NCBI RefSeq assembly: GCF_000615285.1 | Contig: NZ_BALU01000001.1 | Span: 164,446-228,445, forward strand | From: Lactobacillus kitasatonis DSM 16761 = JCM 1039 | GTDB taxonomy: Bacteria; Bacillota; Bacilli; Lactobacillales; Lactobacillaceae | Direction: 5' to 3' | DNA: 64,000 nucleotides | In this document: piece by piece, positions 43,351 to 54,533 of the stretch | Position numbering within the stretch: position 1 is the first letter of the stretch | Layout: every line of letters begins with the position of its first letter | The notes under the pieces: generated by a model | Told to the model about the DNA's origin: nothing | Databases searched by the model: none | The model's input: only the letters and a program-made list of their open reading frames with translations | Position numbers and translations under genes: made by a program

Positions 43351-44481
43351 ATGAAATTTACGATCAATCGCAACCTGTTTATCGAGAACTTAAACAATGT
43401 TATGCGTGCCATTTCATCAAGAGCTACCATTCCAATTCTTAGTGGGATTAAATTGGATTTGACTGATGATGAATTGACTTTAACAGGTAGCGATACAGAC
43501 ATTTCTATTGAAATCAAGATTCCTGTAAATGAGGACTTGAATGTAGAATCAACAGGTTCAATTGTTTTACCTGCTAGATTTTTCAGTGAAATTGTTAAAA
43601 AGTTGCCAGGTAAGGATTTCTCTTTTGAAGTAAAAGAAAGTTTCCAAACTCAAATCGTATCTGAAAATAGTGAATTTACAATTAACGGTTTGGATGCTAA
43701 TAATTATCCTCGTTTACCAGAAATTTCAGATGCTGCATCATTTACAATTTCTGGTAAGACTTTCAGAGAAATTATCAATGAAACACAATTTGCTACTTCA
43801 AATGACCAAACAAGAGCAATCTTAACTGGTGTACGTTTCTTCTTTAATCCTGATAGTATTAAAGCTGTTGCTACTGATTCACACCGTCTTTCACAAAGAA
43901 CTATTGCTTTAGAAAACGGACCTCAATCAGAAACCGACTTAATTATTCCAGGGAAGAGTTTGCAAGAATTGGCAAGAATTATTGCTGAAACAGATCCAGA
44001 AGTAAAAGTTTGCCCAGGGGATAACCAAACACTCTTTATTATTGGTAACCTTGCATTCTACTCACGCTTGCTTGACGGTAATTATCCTGACACTGATCGT
44101 TTGATCCCAACTGAAAAGACTACCAGCATCGAGTTCGACATTCCTGAATTATCAAGTGCGCTTGAACGTGCAAGTTTGTTAACACACGCTGGACGCAACA
44201 ACGTTGTAACCTTGACTTTGGATGTGGAAAACCAAACTGCTAAATTATCAGGTAAATCAGCTGAAATTGGTAATGTTGAAGAAGATGTTAGCTTCAGAAA
44301 TCTTGAAGGCAATAATTTGGAAATTTCATTTAACCCAGATTATATGCGCGACGCACTTAGAGCTTCTGTTACTGATTCAGTAATTATGAACTTTACCAAA
44401 CCACTTCGTCCATTTATCATCAATCCTGATAAAGAAGATGTGGATTTTGTTCAATTGATTACCCCAGTAAGAACTTATTAA
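43351..44481 (+). CDS. dnaN: DNA polymerase III beta sliding clamp
   Basis: 376 residues, normal length, three topologically equal domains. N-terminal MKFTINRNLFIENLNNVMRAI; the middle domain carries TGVRF near 160, and the C-terminus ends in the clamp signature LITPVRTY. AGGAGG precedes the start. First gene of the rightward replication block; followed by a strong terminator. Confidence 0.97.
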   Translation: MKFTINRNLFIENLNNVMRAISSRATIPILSGIKLDLTDDELTLTGSDTDISIEIKIPVNEDLNVESTGSIVLPARFFSEIVKKLPGKDFSFEVKESFQTQIVSENSEFTINGLDANNYPRLPEISDAASFTISGKTFREIINETQFATSNDQTRAILTGVRFFFNPDSIKAVATDSHRLSQRTIALENGPQSETDLIIPGKSLQELARIIAETDPEVKVCPGDNQTLFIIGNLAFYSRLLDGNYPDTDRLIPTEKTTSIEFDIPELSSALERASLLTHAGRNNVVTLTLDVENQTAKLSGKSAEIGNVEEDVSFRNLEGNNLEISFNPDYMRDALRASVTDSVIMNFTKPLRPFIINPDKEDVDFVQLITPVRTY

Positions 44482-44506
44482 TCAAGTACACAATATTAAG
44501 CTTCTT

Positions 44507-44539
44507 AAAAAGCCACCCTTTGCGGTGGCTTTTATTTTT
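44507..44539 (+). terminator. dnaN terminator
   Basis: AAAAAGCCACC pairs with GGTGGCTTTT, then ATTTTT. The following 160 bases up to yaaA hold a weaker inverted repeat (CGCTA...TAGCG at about 44622-44646). Confidence 0.8.
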
Positions 44540-44706
44540 GTATTTTTTGTTTAAAGCGTCAAAAATCGGCCTCTATAATTTTTTATTCGGCCTAGTGTGA
44601 TTAGTTTATTTTCTAAAAAACCGCTAATATCGCGTTAAATAGCGTTTTAAGTTTGTTATTTTTGCTGAAAACTAATATAATTATATAGGTATAAAGGGCA
44701 TTGAAG

Positions 44707-44931
44707 GTGAGTATTATCAAGTATTTTACAATTACAGGTGAGTACATCACTTTAGGACAATTCCTAAAGGAGGAAAGCTTTATTTCATCCGGGGGACAGG
44801 CAAAGTTTTATCTTCAAGATAATCCTGTAACTTTAAATGGAGAACTCGAACAACGACGCGGTAAAAAAATATTTGCAAATGATCGTTTGCTCGTTAATGG
44901 GCAAGAGTACGAGTTTCGGCAGGACAATTAA
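44707..44931 (+). CDS. yaaA: S4-domain protein YaaA
   Basis: 74 residues, RNA-binding S4 fold ([43 protein letters not shown]). Always sits between dnaN and recF in Firmicutes; a role in ribosome assembly is suspected. GTG at 44707 is 8 bases behind AAAGGG; a TTG at 44701 would be too near. Stop overlaps recF start. Confidence 0.88.
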   Translation: MSIIKYFTITGEYITLGQFLKEESFISSGGQAKFYLQDNPVTLNGELEQRRGKKIFANDRLLVNGQEYEFRQDN

Positions 44932-46058
44932 TGTATCTTGATCATTTTACTGTGCAAAACTTTCGCAATTTAAAAAAGTTGGATGTGGATTTTGATCCTA
45001 ACGTCAATATTTTTATTGGCAAAAATGCACAAGGTAAAACCAATTTACTAGAGGCAATTTATTTTTTGGCATTGACTCGTTCGCATAGAACGAATAGTGA
45101 TAAAGAATTAATTGGTTTTGGTGGAGAATACACAAATTTATTAGGTCATGTGCAAAAGAGTCAAGTTGATCTGACTTTGCGAGTGTTAATTACAAAAAAA
45201 GGTAAAAAAGTGTGGATAAACCGGGTTGAACAAAGCAAGTTATCCAAATACGTTGGTCAACTGAATGCAATTTTATTTTCACCAGAGGATTTGGAGTTGA
45301 TAAAGGGTGCACCAGCTTTGCGACGTAGATTTATGGATCAAGAATTTGGTCAAATTAATCCGGAATATTTATATTTTGCCAGCAAGTATCGCCAGGTGCT
45401 GATTCAAAAGAATAATTATTTAAAGCAGCTATCTAAGGGCAAGGCAAAAGATCAAGTATTTTTAGATGTCTTGTCAGATCAGTTGGCTGGTATTGCGGCA
45501 GAAGTAATTTCTCGCCGCTTTAAATTTCTTAGATATTTGAGTCATTATGCTAGCGACGCTTATGCACATATTAGCTTAGGCGGTGAAAAACTAGCTATTG
45601 CATATCATCCGTCTGTTTCAGATATCAAAGCGGATGATAGTACCGAAACAATCTATCAAAAGATTCTAGCAAGCTTTGAGCGCAACAAAGCTACAGAGAT
45701 ACGCAAGGGTACTACTACATCTGGTCCGCATCGTGATGATATTGAGTTTAAGCTTGATGGTAAAAATGCTCATTTATATGCTTCGCAAGGGCAGCAGCGC
45801 TCCATTGCTCTTAGCGTAAAACTAGCGGAAATTCAGCTGGTTCACCAGTTAACCGATGAATATCCGTTATTGCTGTTAGATGATGTCATGAGCGAATTGG
45901 ATCATGGTCGTCAGAGTGCACTTCTTAATTACATTCATGGAAAGACCCAAACATTTATTACCACAACGGATCTAGAGGGGATTTCTTGGGAAATAATCAA
46001 GAAGCCACGCGTGTACCACATTCAATCAGGCAAAATTAATTTGGAGAAGGAGAATTAA
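44931..46058 (+). CDS. recF: DNA replication and repair protein RecF
   Basis: Loads RecA at gaps in DNA. 375 residues; SMC-like ATPase: Walker [21 protein letters not shown] (about 30), ABC-type signature region [16 protein letters not shown], Walker [13 protein letters not shown]. Tight overlap with yaaA (TAATG) and immediate junction to gyrB (stop at 46058, start at 46059). Contains a perfect DnaA box and a Noc-like site in its coding sequence. Confidence 0.96.
   Translation: MYLDHFTVQNFRNLKKLDVDFDPNVNIFIGKNAQGKTNLLEAIYFLALTRSHRTNSDKELIGFGGEYTNLLGHVQKSQVDLTLRVLITKKGKKVWINRVEQSKLSKYVGQLNAILFSPEDLELIKGAPALRRRFMDQEFGQINPEYLYFASKYRQVLIQKNNYLKQLSKGKAKDQVFLDVLSDQLAGIAAEVISRRFKFLRYLSHYASDAYAHISLGGEKLAIAYHPSVSDIKADDSTETIYQKILASFERNKATEIRKGTTTSGPHRDDIEFKLDGKNAHLYASQGQQRSIALSVKLAEIQLVHQLTDEYPLLLLDDVMSELDHGRQSALLNYIHGKTQTFITTTDLEGISWEIIKKPRVYHIQSGKINLEKEN
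45211..45219 (-). other. Perfect DnaA box in recF
   Basis: TGTGGATAA, exact reverse complement of TTATCCACA. Confidence 0.35.
45981..45994. other. Noc-like site
   Basis: ATTTCTTGGGAAAT in recF; two differences from ATTTCCCGGGAAAT. Confidence 0.35.
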
Positions 46059-48022
46059 ATGGCTGATAAATCAAAAGAAAATCTTGATAAGGTCAAAAAG
46101 TATGAAAAAGAGGCCGACAAGTATAATGCCAGTCAAATCCAAGTCTTAGGTGGTCTTGAGGCTGTCCGCAAGCGTCCTGGTATGTATATCGGTTCGACTA
46201 GTTCTCAAGGATTGCACCATTTAGTGTGGGAAATTATTGATAACAGTATTGACGAACGACTTGCTGGTTTTGCTACCAAAATCGAAGTTACTATCAACGA
46301 AGATGGCAGCGTTACTGTTCAAGATGATGGTCGTGGTATTCCTGTGGATATCCAAGAAAAAACTGGTCGCCCAGCCCTTGAAACAGTATTCACTGTTCTT
46401 CACGCGGGCGGTAAATTCGGCGGTGGCGGATACAAGGTTTCAGGTGGTTTGCACGGTGTAGGTGCTTCAGTTGTTAACGCCTTATCCACAAAGCTTGATG
46501 TTACTGTTATGCGTGATGGCAAGAAGTACTTCATTGATTTCGATCACGGCCGCGTAAAGGATGAAATGAAACAAATCGGTACAGTTCCACTTAGCGAACA
46601 CGGCACTATTGTTCATTTCTATCCAGATCCTGACATCTTTACTGAAACTACTGTTTTTGACGACAAGATTTTAAAGAACAGAATTCGTGAATTAGCCTTT
46701 TTGAACAAGGGCTTAACTCTTACTTTTACTGATAAGCGTAAAGATACTGCGGAAACTGATGTGTATAAGTATGAGGCGGTATCAAGGAATACGTTGCCTT
46801 TTTGAACGAGGGTCAAGAAGTATTGTTTGATGAACCTATCTATGTGGAAAGTACTTATAACGGTATTGATGTTGAAGTAGCTTTGCAATATACAAATGGC
46901 TATAAAACAACCTTAATGACCTTTGCTAACAACATTCACACTTATGAAGGTGGGATGCACGAAGCCGGATTTAAGACTGCTTTAACACGTGTTGTTAACG
47001 ATTATGCACACAAGGCAAAGATCTTAAAGGATAAGGACGATAATCTTTCTGGTGAAGATATTCGTGAAGGTATGACTGCTGTTGTTTCAGTTAAGCACCC
47101 TAATCCACAATTTGAAGGTCAGACTAAGACTAAGCTTGGTAACTCAGATGCTAGAACAGCTGTCGATAAGTCATTCTCCGAAACCTTTAGCCGCTTCTTG
47201 ATGGAAAACCCATCGGTTGGGCGTAAGATTGTGGAAAAAGGTCAATTAGCAGAACGTGCTAGAACTGCTGCTAAGCGTGCTCGTGAAGTAACACGTAAGA
47301 AATCTGGTTTGGAAATTGCTAACTTGCCAGGTAAGCTTGCCGACAACACAAGTAATGACCCTAACATTTCAGAATTGTTTATCGTTGAGGGTAACTCAGC
47401 CGGTGGTTCAGCAAAGCAAGGTAGATCACGTTTGACACAAGCCATCTTACCAATCAGAGGTAAGATTTTGAATGTGGAAAAAGCTTCAATGGATCGAATC
47501 TTGGCTAACCAAGAAATTAGATCTTTATTCACAGCTTTAGGCACAGGCTTCGGTGCAGATTTTGATGTTTCAAAGGCACGTTATCACAAGTTGATCATCA
47601 TGACTGATGCCGATGTCGATGGTGCCCACATTAGAACACTTCTTTTGACTTTGTTCTACAACTACATGCGTCCAATGATCGACAAGGGATATGTTTATAT
47701 CGCTCGTCCACCTCTGTACCAAGTTCGTCAAGGTAAGGTAGTTAAATATCTTGATACTGACGAAGAACTGCATGATTACTTAGGTAGTTTGCAACCAAGT
47801 CCAAAGCCAGTAGTTCAACGTTACAAGGGGTTAGGTGAAATGGACCCAGAACAACTTTGGGAAACTACCATGAATCCTGAAAACAGACGATTAGATCGTG
47901 TAAGCCCTGAATACGCTAGAGATGCTGATGCAGTTTTTGAACTTTTGATGGGTAATGAAGTTGCACCTAGACGTAACTTCATTGAAAAGAACGCTAAGTA
48001 CGTAGAAAACTTGGATGCGTAG
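46059..48022 (+). CDS. gyrB: DNA gyrase subunit B, reading frame broken by a one-base deletion
   Basis: ATPase subunit of gyrase, essential. The first frame (46059-46805) has the GHKL ATPase ([39 protein letters not shown]) and slips after DVYKYE. The second (from about 46775 to 48022) continues [13 protein letters not shown]..., with [22 protein letters not shown] and [20 protein letters not shown] should read TATGA(A/G)GGCGGT, and one extra base gives a normal 654-residue protein. Because gyrB is essential, a sequencing error is the most likely cause. The second frame's own ATG at 46802 has no function by itself. Confidence 0.93.
46482..46490 (+). other. Perfect DnaA box in gyrB
   Basis: TTATCCACA inside the gyrB coding sequence. 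Confidence 0.3.
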
Positions 48023-48032
48023 GAGGTTTTAA

Positions 48033-50501
48033 ATGGACGAGAATCAAACTCAAGATCATAGAATTAGAAATGTTGATCTGACTAGCATGATGCGTAGTTC
48101 CTTCTTGGACTATGCTATGTCAGTTATTGTGGCACGTGCTTTACCTGATGTTCGTGATGGTTTAAAACCAGTACAGCGTCGTATTCTTTACGGAATGAGT
48201 GAATTGGGTGTAACGCCTGACAAGCCTTACAAGAAGAGTGCCAGAATTGTTGGTGAAGTTATGGGTAAGTTCCACCCACACGGTGACTCATCAATTTACT
48301 TGGCTATGGCTCACATGGCACAAGACTTCTCATACCGTTACATGTTGGTTGATGGACACGGTAACTTTGGTTCTGTTGACGGTGATGAACCAGCCGCAAT
48401 GCGTTATACCGAAGCAAGAATGAGCAAGATTGCTGTGGAAATGCTTCGCGATATCAACAAGAACACAATTGACTGGCAAAGAAACTATGATGATACCGAA
48501 AATGAACCAGTAGTTTTGCCAGCTAGAATTCCTAACTTGCTCGTTAACGGTGCTAACGGTATCGCCGTTGGTATGACTACTAACATTCCACCTCATAACT
48601 TGAGTGAAGTTATCAGTGGTTTGCACATGTTGATGAAGAATCCTGATGCAACTACTAAGGACTTGATGAAGGCTATTCCAGGTCCAGACTTCCCAACAGG
48701 CGGAATTATCATGGGCCGTGGCGGTATCTACCGTGCTTACGAAAGCGGCAAAGGTAACATTGTTGTTCGTGCTAAGACCAACATTGAAACCGAAAAGAGT
48801 GGTCGTGAAAGAATTATCGTCAGCGAAATTCCATTTATGGTTAACAAGGCTGAATTGGTTAAAAAGATTGCTGATTTGGCTCGTGAAAAGATCATCGATG
48901 GAATTACCGGTGTTCGTGATGAATCTGACCAGACTGGTATGCGGATCACCATTGATATCCGTAGGGATGCAAGTGCCAGCGTTGTTTTGAACAATTTGTT
49001 CAAGCAAACTCAAATGCAAGCTAACTTTGGTATGAACATGGTTGCCATCGTTGACGGTGCTCCACATTACCTTACTTTGAAGCAAATGTTGCAATACTAC
49101 TTGGATCACCAAGAAGATGTTGTAACTCGTAGAACTAAGTTTGAATTAGCTAAAGCTGAAGCAAGAGCACACATCCTCGAAGGTTTAAAGATTGCTCTAG
49201 ATAATATCGATGAAATTGTCCACATTATCCGTAGCAGTCATTCAAGTGATATCGCTAAAGCAACTTTAATCAGCCGTTTCGGTCTTGATGACAAGCAATC
49301 GCAAGCTATTTTGGACATGCGTTTGGTTCGTTTGACCGGCTTGGAACGTGATAAGGTTGAAGCTGAATATAAGGACTTGCAAGCAAAGATCGCTGATTAC
49401 AAGGATATTCTTGCTAAGCCAGAAAGAATCGACAAGATTATTTACGATGAATTGCTCGATATTCAAAAGCGTTTTGGTGATAAGCGTAGAACTGAAATTG
49501 GTGCTAGCGAAGTCGTTTCAATCGAAGACGAAGATTTGATTGAAAAGCAAAATATTCTTTTGACTGTAACGCATAACGGCTACATCAAGAGAATGCCTAT
49601 CCAAGAATTTAAGACCCAAAACCGTGGTGGTAAGGGTATTAAAGGTATGGGTGTTCAAGATGGCGACTTTATTGAACACTTGATTTACTCAAGTACGCAT
49701 GACATACTTTTGTTCTTTACCAATGCAGGTAAGGTTTACTCAAAGAAGGCCTACGAAATTCCTGAATACGGTAGAATGGCCAAGGGGTTGCCAATAGTTA
49801 ACTTGCTTCAACTAGAAAAGGGCGAGAAGGTTCAAACTGTTATCAACATTCCTGAAAATGCCGATGATAATTACTTGTTCTTTATCACCAAGATGGGAAC
49901 CGTAAAACGTACACACGTCAGCGAATTTTCTAACATCAGAAACAGTGGTTTGATTGCACTTACTCTTCGCGATGGGGATGAATTAAGCAACGTTTTGACC
50001 ACTGATGGCAATCAAAATATTTTGATTGGTACTCACTTGGGCTACGCCGTTACCTTCAATGAAAGCGACGTTCGTGCTATGGGTAGAACCGCTGCCGGTG
50101 TTCGTGGTATTAACTTACGTGACCATGATTACGTTGTCGGTTCCGGCGTTTTGGGCAAGGATGATCAAGTCTTAGTAATTTCAGAAAAGGGTTATGGTAA
50201 ACGTACCCCTGCTGCTGATTACCCAGTTAAGGGCCGTGGCGGTAAAGGTATTAAAACTGCCAACATTACCGAAAAGAATGGTCCTCTTGCCGGTGTAATT
50301 GTTGTGGATAAAGGCAAGGACATCATGGTAATTACTACGAACGGTATTATGATTCGTTTCAAGACTAAGGACGTTTCTCAAACTGGACGTAGCACAATGG
50401 GTGTTCGTTTGATTAAGGTTAACGACGACAGTAAGGTAGCAAGTTTGACCATTGTTTCAACTGAAGCTGACCAAAATCGAACTGATGCCGACGATGAATA
50501 A
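48033..50501 (+). CDS. gyrA: DNA gyrase subunit A
   Basis: Breaks and rejoins DNA. 822 residues. N-terminal [20 protein letters not shown], quinolone region [24 protein letters not shown] (Ser in the usual position, i.e. the sensitive type), catalytic Tyr in [10 protein letters not shown] (about 124), GyrA-box [10 protein letters not shown] (about 530) and a six-bladed C-terminal wrap domain with an acidic tail ([13 protein letters not shown]). AGGAGG precedes the start. It follows gyrB by 10 bases. Confidence 0.97.
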   Translation: MDENQTQDHRIRNVDLTSMMRSSFLDYAMSVIVARALPDVRDGLKPVQRRILYGMSELGVTPDKPYKKSARIVGEVMGKFHPHGDSSIYLAMAHMAQDFSYRYMLVDGHGNFGSVDGDEPAAMRYTEARMSKIAVEMLRDINKNTIDWQRNYDDTENEPVVLPARIPNLLVNGANGIAVGMTTNIPPHNLSEVISGLHMLMKNPDATTKDLMKAIPGPDFPTGGIIMGRGGIYRAYESGKGNIVVRAKTNIETEKSGRERIIVSEIPFMVNKAELVKKIADLAREKIIDGITGVRDESDQTGMRITIDIRRDASASVVLNNLFKQTQMQANFGMNMVAIVDGAPHYLTLKQMLQYYLDHQEDVVTRRTKFELAKAEARAHILEGLKIALDNIDEIVHIIRSSHSSDIAKATLISRFGLDDKQSQAILDMRLVRLTGLERDKVEAEYKDLQAKIADYKDILAKPERIDKIIYDELLDIQKRFGDKRRTEIGASEVVSIEDEDLIEKQNILLTVTHNGYIKRMPIQEFKTQNRGGKGIKGMGVQDGDFIEHLIYSSTHDILLFFTNAGKVYSKKAYEIPEYGRMAKGLPIVNLLQLEKGEKVQTVINIPENADDNYLFFITKMGTVKRTHVSEFSNIRNSGLIALTLRDGDELSNVLTTDGNQNILIGTHLGYAVTFNESDVRAMGRTAAGVRGINLRDHDYVVGSGVLGKDDQVLVISEKGYGKRTPAADYPVKGRGGKGIKTANITEKNGPLAGVIVVDKGKDIMVITTNGIMIRFKTKDVSQTGRSTMGVRLIKVNDDSKVASLTIVSTEADQNRTDADDE
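50303..50311 (-). other. Perfect DnaA box in gyrA
   Basis: TGTGGATAA within gyrA. Confidence 0.3.
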
Positions 50502-50604
50502 ATAATTAAAAATACAAAAAATTCAACTTTTAAAAAAATTATCAAACTTTTTTGCGTAATAAATAGTGAGCAGTAAAAACTGCAAGGATCACGTGAAAAA
50601 CTGT

Positions 50605-50687
50605 TTGGTAATTTTTTGTTTATATGCTAGAATTAGAAACTGCGAGTAATATTCCAATTACTCCTTGTTCTTGATTTTAGCAAGAAC
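50605..50687 (+). promoter_or_regulatory. rpsF promoter and structured leader
   Basis: TTGGTA (50605-50610), 17 bp, extended -10 TGC-TAGAAT (50628-50633). The leader forms two hairpins: GAGTAAT/ATTACTC (50644-50663) and GTTCTTG/CAAGAAC (50667-50687), the second ending 17 bases before AAAGGAGG. Could be the autoregulatory S6:S18 binding site, though I do not see that motif's conserved CCG bulge clearly. Confidence 0.55.
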
Positions 50688-50716
50688 CATATAGTCCAAA
50701 AGGAGGTGCAATAGTC

Positions 50717-51013
50717 ATGGCAACTACAAAGTACGAAGTAACTTACATCATTAAGCCAGATGTTGACGAAGACAGCAAGAAGGCTCTCGTAGAAAACTAC
50801 GACAAGGTTATCGCTGATAACGGTGGTACTATGGTAGAATCCAAAGACTGGGGCAAGCGTCGTTTCGCATATGAAATTGATAAGTATCGTGAAGGTACTT
50901 ACCACATTATGACTTTCACTGCTGACAACGCTGACGCAGTTAACGAATTTAGCCGTTTGTCAAAGATTGACAGCGCTATCTTACGTTCAATGACCGTTAA
51001 GTTAGACAAATAA
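50717..51013 (+). CDS. rpsF: 30S ribosomal protein S6
   Basis: 98 residues, typical ferredoxin-like fold of S6: [49 protein letters not shown], and [17 protein letters not shown] at the C-terminus. Ideal AAAGGAGG ribosome site. First gene of rpsF-ssb-rpsR, whose order lets S6:S18 feedback and SSB be co-expressed. Confidence 0.97.
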   Translation: MATTKYEVTYIIKPDVDEDSKKALVENYDKVIADNGGTMVESKDWGKRRFAYEIDKYREGTYHIMTFTADNADAVNEFSRLSKIDSAILRSMTVKLDK

Positions 51014-51058
51014 TTTTAATTTATTATCGATGTGATTTAGGAAAGGAAGGACATAAGT

Positions 51059-51580
51059 ATGATTAATAGAGTTGTACTTGTTGGCCGTTTAACACGTGAT
51101 CCTGAATTGCGTACTACTGGGAGCGGAATCTCGGTTGCTACGTTTACTCTTGCTGTTGACCGTCAATTTACGAATAGTCAAGGTGAGAGAGGCGCAGACT
51201 TCATTAGCTGTGTAATCTGGAGAAAGTCAGCAGAAAACTTCTGCAACTTTACCTCTAAAGGTTCATTAGTTGGTGTAGATGGCCGAATTCAAACCAGAAG
51301 TTATGATAATAAAGACGGGCAAAGAGTATATGTAACTGAAGTTGTTGTTGATAACTTCGCATTACTCGAATCACGCAAGGATCGTGAAGCCCGCGGTCAA
51401 AATGGTGGTTATACACCAAATAATGGAAATAATAGTACACCAAGTACTAACGATTTCCAAAATAATGGCGGATCACAAAACAATAATCCACAGAATAATA
51501 ACAATCAAAATAATGCACAAGATCCATTCGCTGGATCAGGTGATACGATTGATATTTCTGATGATGATCTTCCATTCTAA
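51059..51580 (+). CDS. ssb: Single-stranded DNA-binding protein
   Basis: 173 residues: OB fold ([35 protein letters not shown]...[35 protein letters not shown]), Asn/Gln/Gly-rich flexible linker (about 112-160), acidic tip ISDDDLPF that recruits partner proteins. Between rpsF and rpsR, as in most Firmicutes. The linker is unusually rich in Asn-Asn repeats. Confidence 0.97.
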   Translation: MINRVVLVGRLTRDPELRTTGSGISVATFTLAVDRQFTNSQGERGADFISCVIWRKSAENFCNFTSKGSLVGVDGRIQTRSYDNKDGQRVYVTEVVVDNFALLESRKDREARGQNGGYTPNNGNNSTPSTNDFQNNGGSQNNNPQNNNNQNNAQDPFAGSGDTIDISDDDLPF

Positions 51581-51608
51581 AAATAAATTTAGGAAAGGAT
51601 TCTAGAAC

Positions 51609-51845
51609 ATGGCTCAACAAAGAAGAGGTGGCCGTCGTCGTCGTAAGGTTGACTACATCGCAGCTAACCACATCGATTACGTTGACTACAAAGATGTCGA
51701 TCTGTTGAAACGTTTTATCTCAGAAAGAGGTAAGATTTTACCACGTCGTGTTACTGGCACTAGTGCTAAGAACCAACGTAAAGTAGCTAATGCAATTAAG
51801 AGAGCTCGTATCATGGGCTTATTGCCATTCGTTGCTGAAGACTAA
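51609..51845 (+). CDS. rpsR: 30S ribosomal protein S18
   Basis: 78 residues, [60 protein letters not shown]. No Cys zinc ligands, i.e. the C-minus form. Binds S6. Followed by a strong terminator. Confidence 0.97.
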   Translation: MAQQRRGGRRRRKVDYIAANHIDYVDYKDVDLLKRFISERGKILPRRVTGTSAKNQRKVANAIKRARIMGLLPFVAED

Positions 51846-51867
51846 TTTAGATCGAATAAAAACCAGA

Positions 51868-51896
51868 GGTTAGGAGATATTCTCCTAGCCTTTTTT
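51868..51896 (+). terminator. rpsR terminator
   Basis: GGTTAGGAG pairs with CTCCTAGCC around ATATT, followed by TTTTTT. Confidence 0.88.
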
Positions 51897-52013
51897 CATA
51901 TCAAATCTGAGTGAATACTTGGATTTGATTTTTTAGTTTCAACCTTTTCAATACAGGTACTTAATAAGGTATAATTGACACTGATATAGTTTACTCTTAT
52001 AGGAAGGATCTTC

Positions 52014-54035
52014 ATGAAAGATTTTTTACATAAGCTTGAATTGCCTGAGTTTATTAAGGATTCAAGACTAACAGCTTCCATGATAATCATTTTGTCACTT
52101 TCCTTACTGGGAAGCGTAATTGCAATGATTATGAATCCGTTATTCGGGTTGGCAATGGTATTGATTTTTATCCTTACCGTTGCTTTTGCAATTTATGGAA
52201 CCTATATTTTGGCAGGCAATGCGAATAACTTCGCAGTCAACTTGTCTTACCGCATAAAGCGTAGTGAGCAAGAAGCAATGATCAAGATGCCTTTGGGTAT
52301 TTTGCTGTATGATTCTGATCACCAAATTCAATGGGTCAATCCATACTTGCAATTGTATTTGAAGGATACGGATTTGGTAGGACATACTATTGAGGCTGTT
52401 GATCCGGACTTAAATAGGCTGCTTAATGAAGCAATTGAAGCTAAAACCTCAGAGAATCATATCGTCGATTGGGATGGACATCGCTTTGAGATGGTGGTTC
52501 AAGATAACTTGGGCGTAATTTATCTATTGGATATTACGCGCTATGCAAAAATTGAAGATAAGTATAAGGCTGAGCGTCTAGCTATTGGTCAAATCTTCAT
52601 CGATAACTACGATGAATTGAGCGAAACCATGCATGATCAGGAATTGACCAGCATGAGTTCCTATGTGCAAAACACATTGAGCAATTATGCTAAGAAGTTT
52701 AAGGCCTATTTAAAACGGATTGATGAAGATCATTTCCTGTTGCTGGTTCATATGCAGGATTTGGCAGAAATGGAAAAGGACAAGTTCTCCGTTTTGGATA
52801 AGGTGCGCCAAGAAACTAGCCGTAACAATACTCCATTGACCTTATCGATGGGGATTGCCTTTGGCAGTGATTCATTATCCGAAATTGCTAACCAGGCTCA
52901 ATCCAACCTAGACTTAGCACTGGGCCGAGGCGGGGATCAGGTTGTTTTGCGTCAGCCAGGTAAGGATGCCCGTTTCTACGGTGGTAAATCCAACCCAATG
53001 GAGAAACGTACTCGTGTTAGAGCGAGAATGGTTTCTCAAGCAATTAGTGAATTGTTCAAAGATGCAGATCGTGTCTTCGTAGTAGGACATCAACGTCCTG
53101 ATATGGACTCTGTCGGTAGTGGTATTGGTGTAGTAAAATTGGCTCGTCTTCACGGCGTTAAAGCCAATTTCGTCCTTGATACCAATAAGACCAATTATGA
53201 CGTTGGTCGTTTGGTTACTCGGATGCAACAAAAGAATCAGGATAAAGATATCTTTATCAGTCCTGAAGAGGCTTTGTCCGAGGTTACTGACAAGTCAATG
53301 TTGGTAATGGTGGACCATTCTAAGTATTCAATTACTTATTCACAACCGTTATATGACCGGTTGAAAAACAGAATTATCGTAATTGACCACCACAGACGTG
53401 GCGAGGAATTCCCAGAGAATCCAATGCTTACGTATGTTGAACCATATGCATCGTCTGCCTGTGAATTGGTTACTGAAATGATTGAATATCAACAGCCAGC
53501 TAATGGCAAGCGAGTATTGACTGATCTTGAAGCAACAGCTATGCTTGCTGGTATCGTTGTTGACTCAAAGGAATTCTCACTTAGAACTGGTACGAGAACC
53601 TTCGATGCCGCAAGTTATTTGCGTTCAATCGGTGCCGATTCAGCCGTAGTAAGCATGTTGTTAAAAGAAGACATTGATAGCTTCCTTGAACGAACTCACT
53701 TGGTCGCAACGCTCAAGATGGTTAAGCCACATATGGCCGTACTTTGTGGTCCTGATGATAAGATTATTGATCCGATCATCACCGCTCAAGCGGCCGATAC
53801 TGCGCTTGATTTGGAAAATGTAGGTGCAAGCTTTGCCATTACTAGACGTAGCTCAGATACGATTGGTATTTCTGCTCGTTCAATGGGCAAGATCAATGTT
53901 CAAATTATTATGGAAAAACTCGGCGGTGGTGGACACCTTTCAAATGCGGCAACTCAGATCAAGGGTGTTACTATTGAAGAGGCAAAACAAAAATTGCTTA
54001 AAGCAATTGATGAATATGAAGAAGAAAATGATTAA
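52014..54035 (+). CDS. gdpP: Cyclic-di-AMP phosphodiesterase GdpP
   Basis: Degrades c-di-AMP to pApA, setting cell turgor and potassium uptake. 673 residues: two membrane helices (about 22-70), a PAS-like sensor (about 75-150), a degenerate GGDEF domain (about 170-300; no GGDEF residues) and the DHH/DHHA1 phosphodiesterase. VVGHQRPDMDSVGSG (about 350) and VIDHHRRGEEF (about 455) give metal-binding Asp/His; GGGGHLSNAATQ (about 640) closes it. Own ribosome site; followed by rplI. Confidence 0.95.
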   Translation: MKDFLHKLELPEFIKDSRLTASMIIILSLSLLGSVIAMIMNPLFGLAMVLIFILTVAFAIYGTYILAGNANNFAVNLSYRIKRSEQEAMIKMPLGILLYDSDHQIQWVNPYLQLYLKDTDLVGHTIEAVDPDLNRLLNEAIEAKTSENHIVDWDGHRFEMVVQDNLGVIYLLDITRYAKIEDKYKAERLAIGQIFIDNYDELSETMHDQELTSMSSYVQNTLSNYAKKFKAYLKRIDEDHFLLLVHMQDLAEMEKDKFSVLDKVRQETSRNNTPLTLSMGIAFGSDSLSEIANQAQSNLDLALGRGGDQVVLRQPGKDARFYGGKSNPMEKRTRVRARMVSQAISELFKDADRVFVVGHQRPDMDSVGSGIGVVKLARLHGVKANFVLDTNKTNYDVGRLVTRMQQKNQDKDIFISPEEALSEVTDKSMLVMVDHSKYSITYSQPLYDRLKNRIIVIDHHRRGEEFPENPMLTYVEPYASSACELVTEMIEYQQPANGKRVLTDLEATAMLAGIVVDSKEFSLRTGTRTFDAASYLRSIGADSAVVSMLLKEDIDSFLERTHLVATLKMVKPHMAVLCGPDDKIIDPIITAQAADTALDLENVGASFAITRRSSDTIGISARSMGKINVQIIMEKLGGGGHLSNAATQIKGVTIEEAKQKLLKAIDEYEEEND

Positions 54036-54049
54036 AGGGGGACTCAAGA

Positions 54050-54505
54050 ATGAAAGTTATTTTTACACAAGACGTTAGAGGTCGAGGCAAGCGTGGACAA
54101 GTTAAGGAAGTTCCAGATGGCTATGCACAAAACTATTTAATCAAGCGTGGTCTTGCCAAGGCAGCTACTAAGGGTAACATGAACACTTTGAAGCGTGTTG
54201 AAGCTAACGAAAAGGCTGCTTATGAAGCAGAAAAGGCTGAAGCCGAAAAGATTAAGGCAGAACTTGAAAAAGACAGCACTATTGTTAACTTCAAGTCAAA
54301 GGCTGGTAACGATTCTCGTTTGTTCGGTTCAATCTCAAGCAAGAAGATTGTTGAAGGCCTTGAAAAGCAATACGGTATCAAGATTGACAAGCGTAAGTTG
54401 AACCTTCCAGAACCAATCAAGACTTTGGGTTACACTAACGTTCACGTTAAGTTATTCAAGGGCGTTGAAGGAACTATTCGCGTTCACGTTACTGAACAAG
54501 ACTAA
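54050..54505 (+). CDS. rplI: 50S ribosomal protein L9
   Basis: 151 residues: N-terminal RNA-binding domain MKVIFTQDVRGRGKRGQVKEVPDGYAQNYLIKRGLA (L9 signature), a long helix rich in Lys/Glu/Ala (60-90) and a C-terminal domain with LFGSISSKKIV. Ribosome site AAAGGGGG; 14 bases after gdpP, co-transcribed with dnaB. Confidence 0.97.
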   Translation: MKVIFTQDVRGRGKRGQVKEVPDGYAQNYLIKRGLAKAATKGNMNTLKRVEANEKAAYEAEKAEAEKIKAELEKDSTIVNFKSKAGNDSRLFGSISSKKIVEGLEKQYGIKIDKRKLNLPEPIKTLGYTNVHVKLFKGVEGTIRVHVTEQD

Positions 54506-54533
54506 TTATTTTTATAAAAAGTGGTTGTGATTG

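Noticed and set aside
48330..49112. 260-residue antisense frame in gyrA
   Set aside because: Shadow of gyrA; low-complexity composition, no ribosome site, and gyrA is clearly real.
50589..50598. Full parS site
   Set aside because: Only the central TCACGTGAAA matches; the outer bases differ, so it is not listed as a site.
50644..50687. Terminator before rpsF
   Set aside because: Hairpins have no T-run; listed instead as leader structure.
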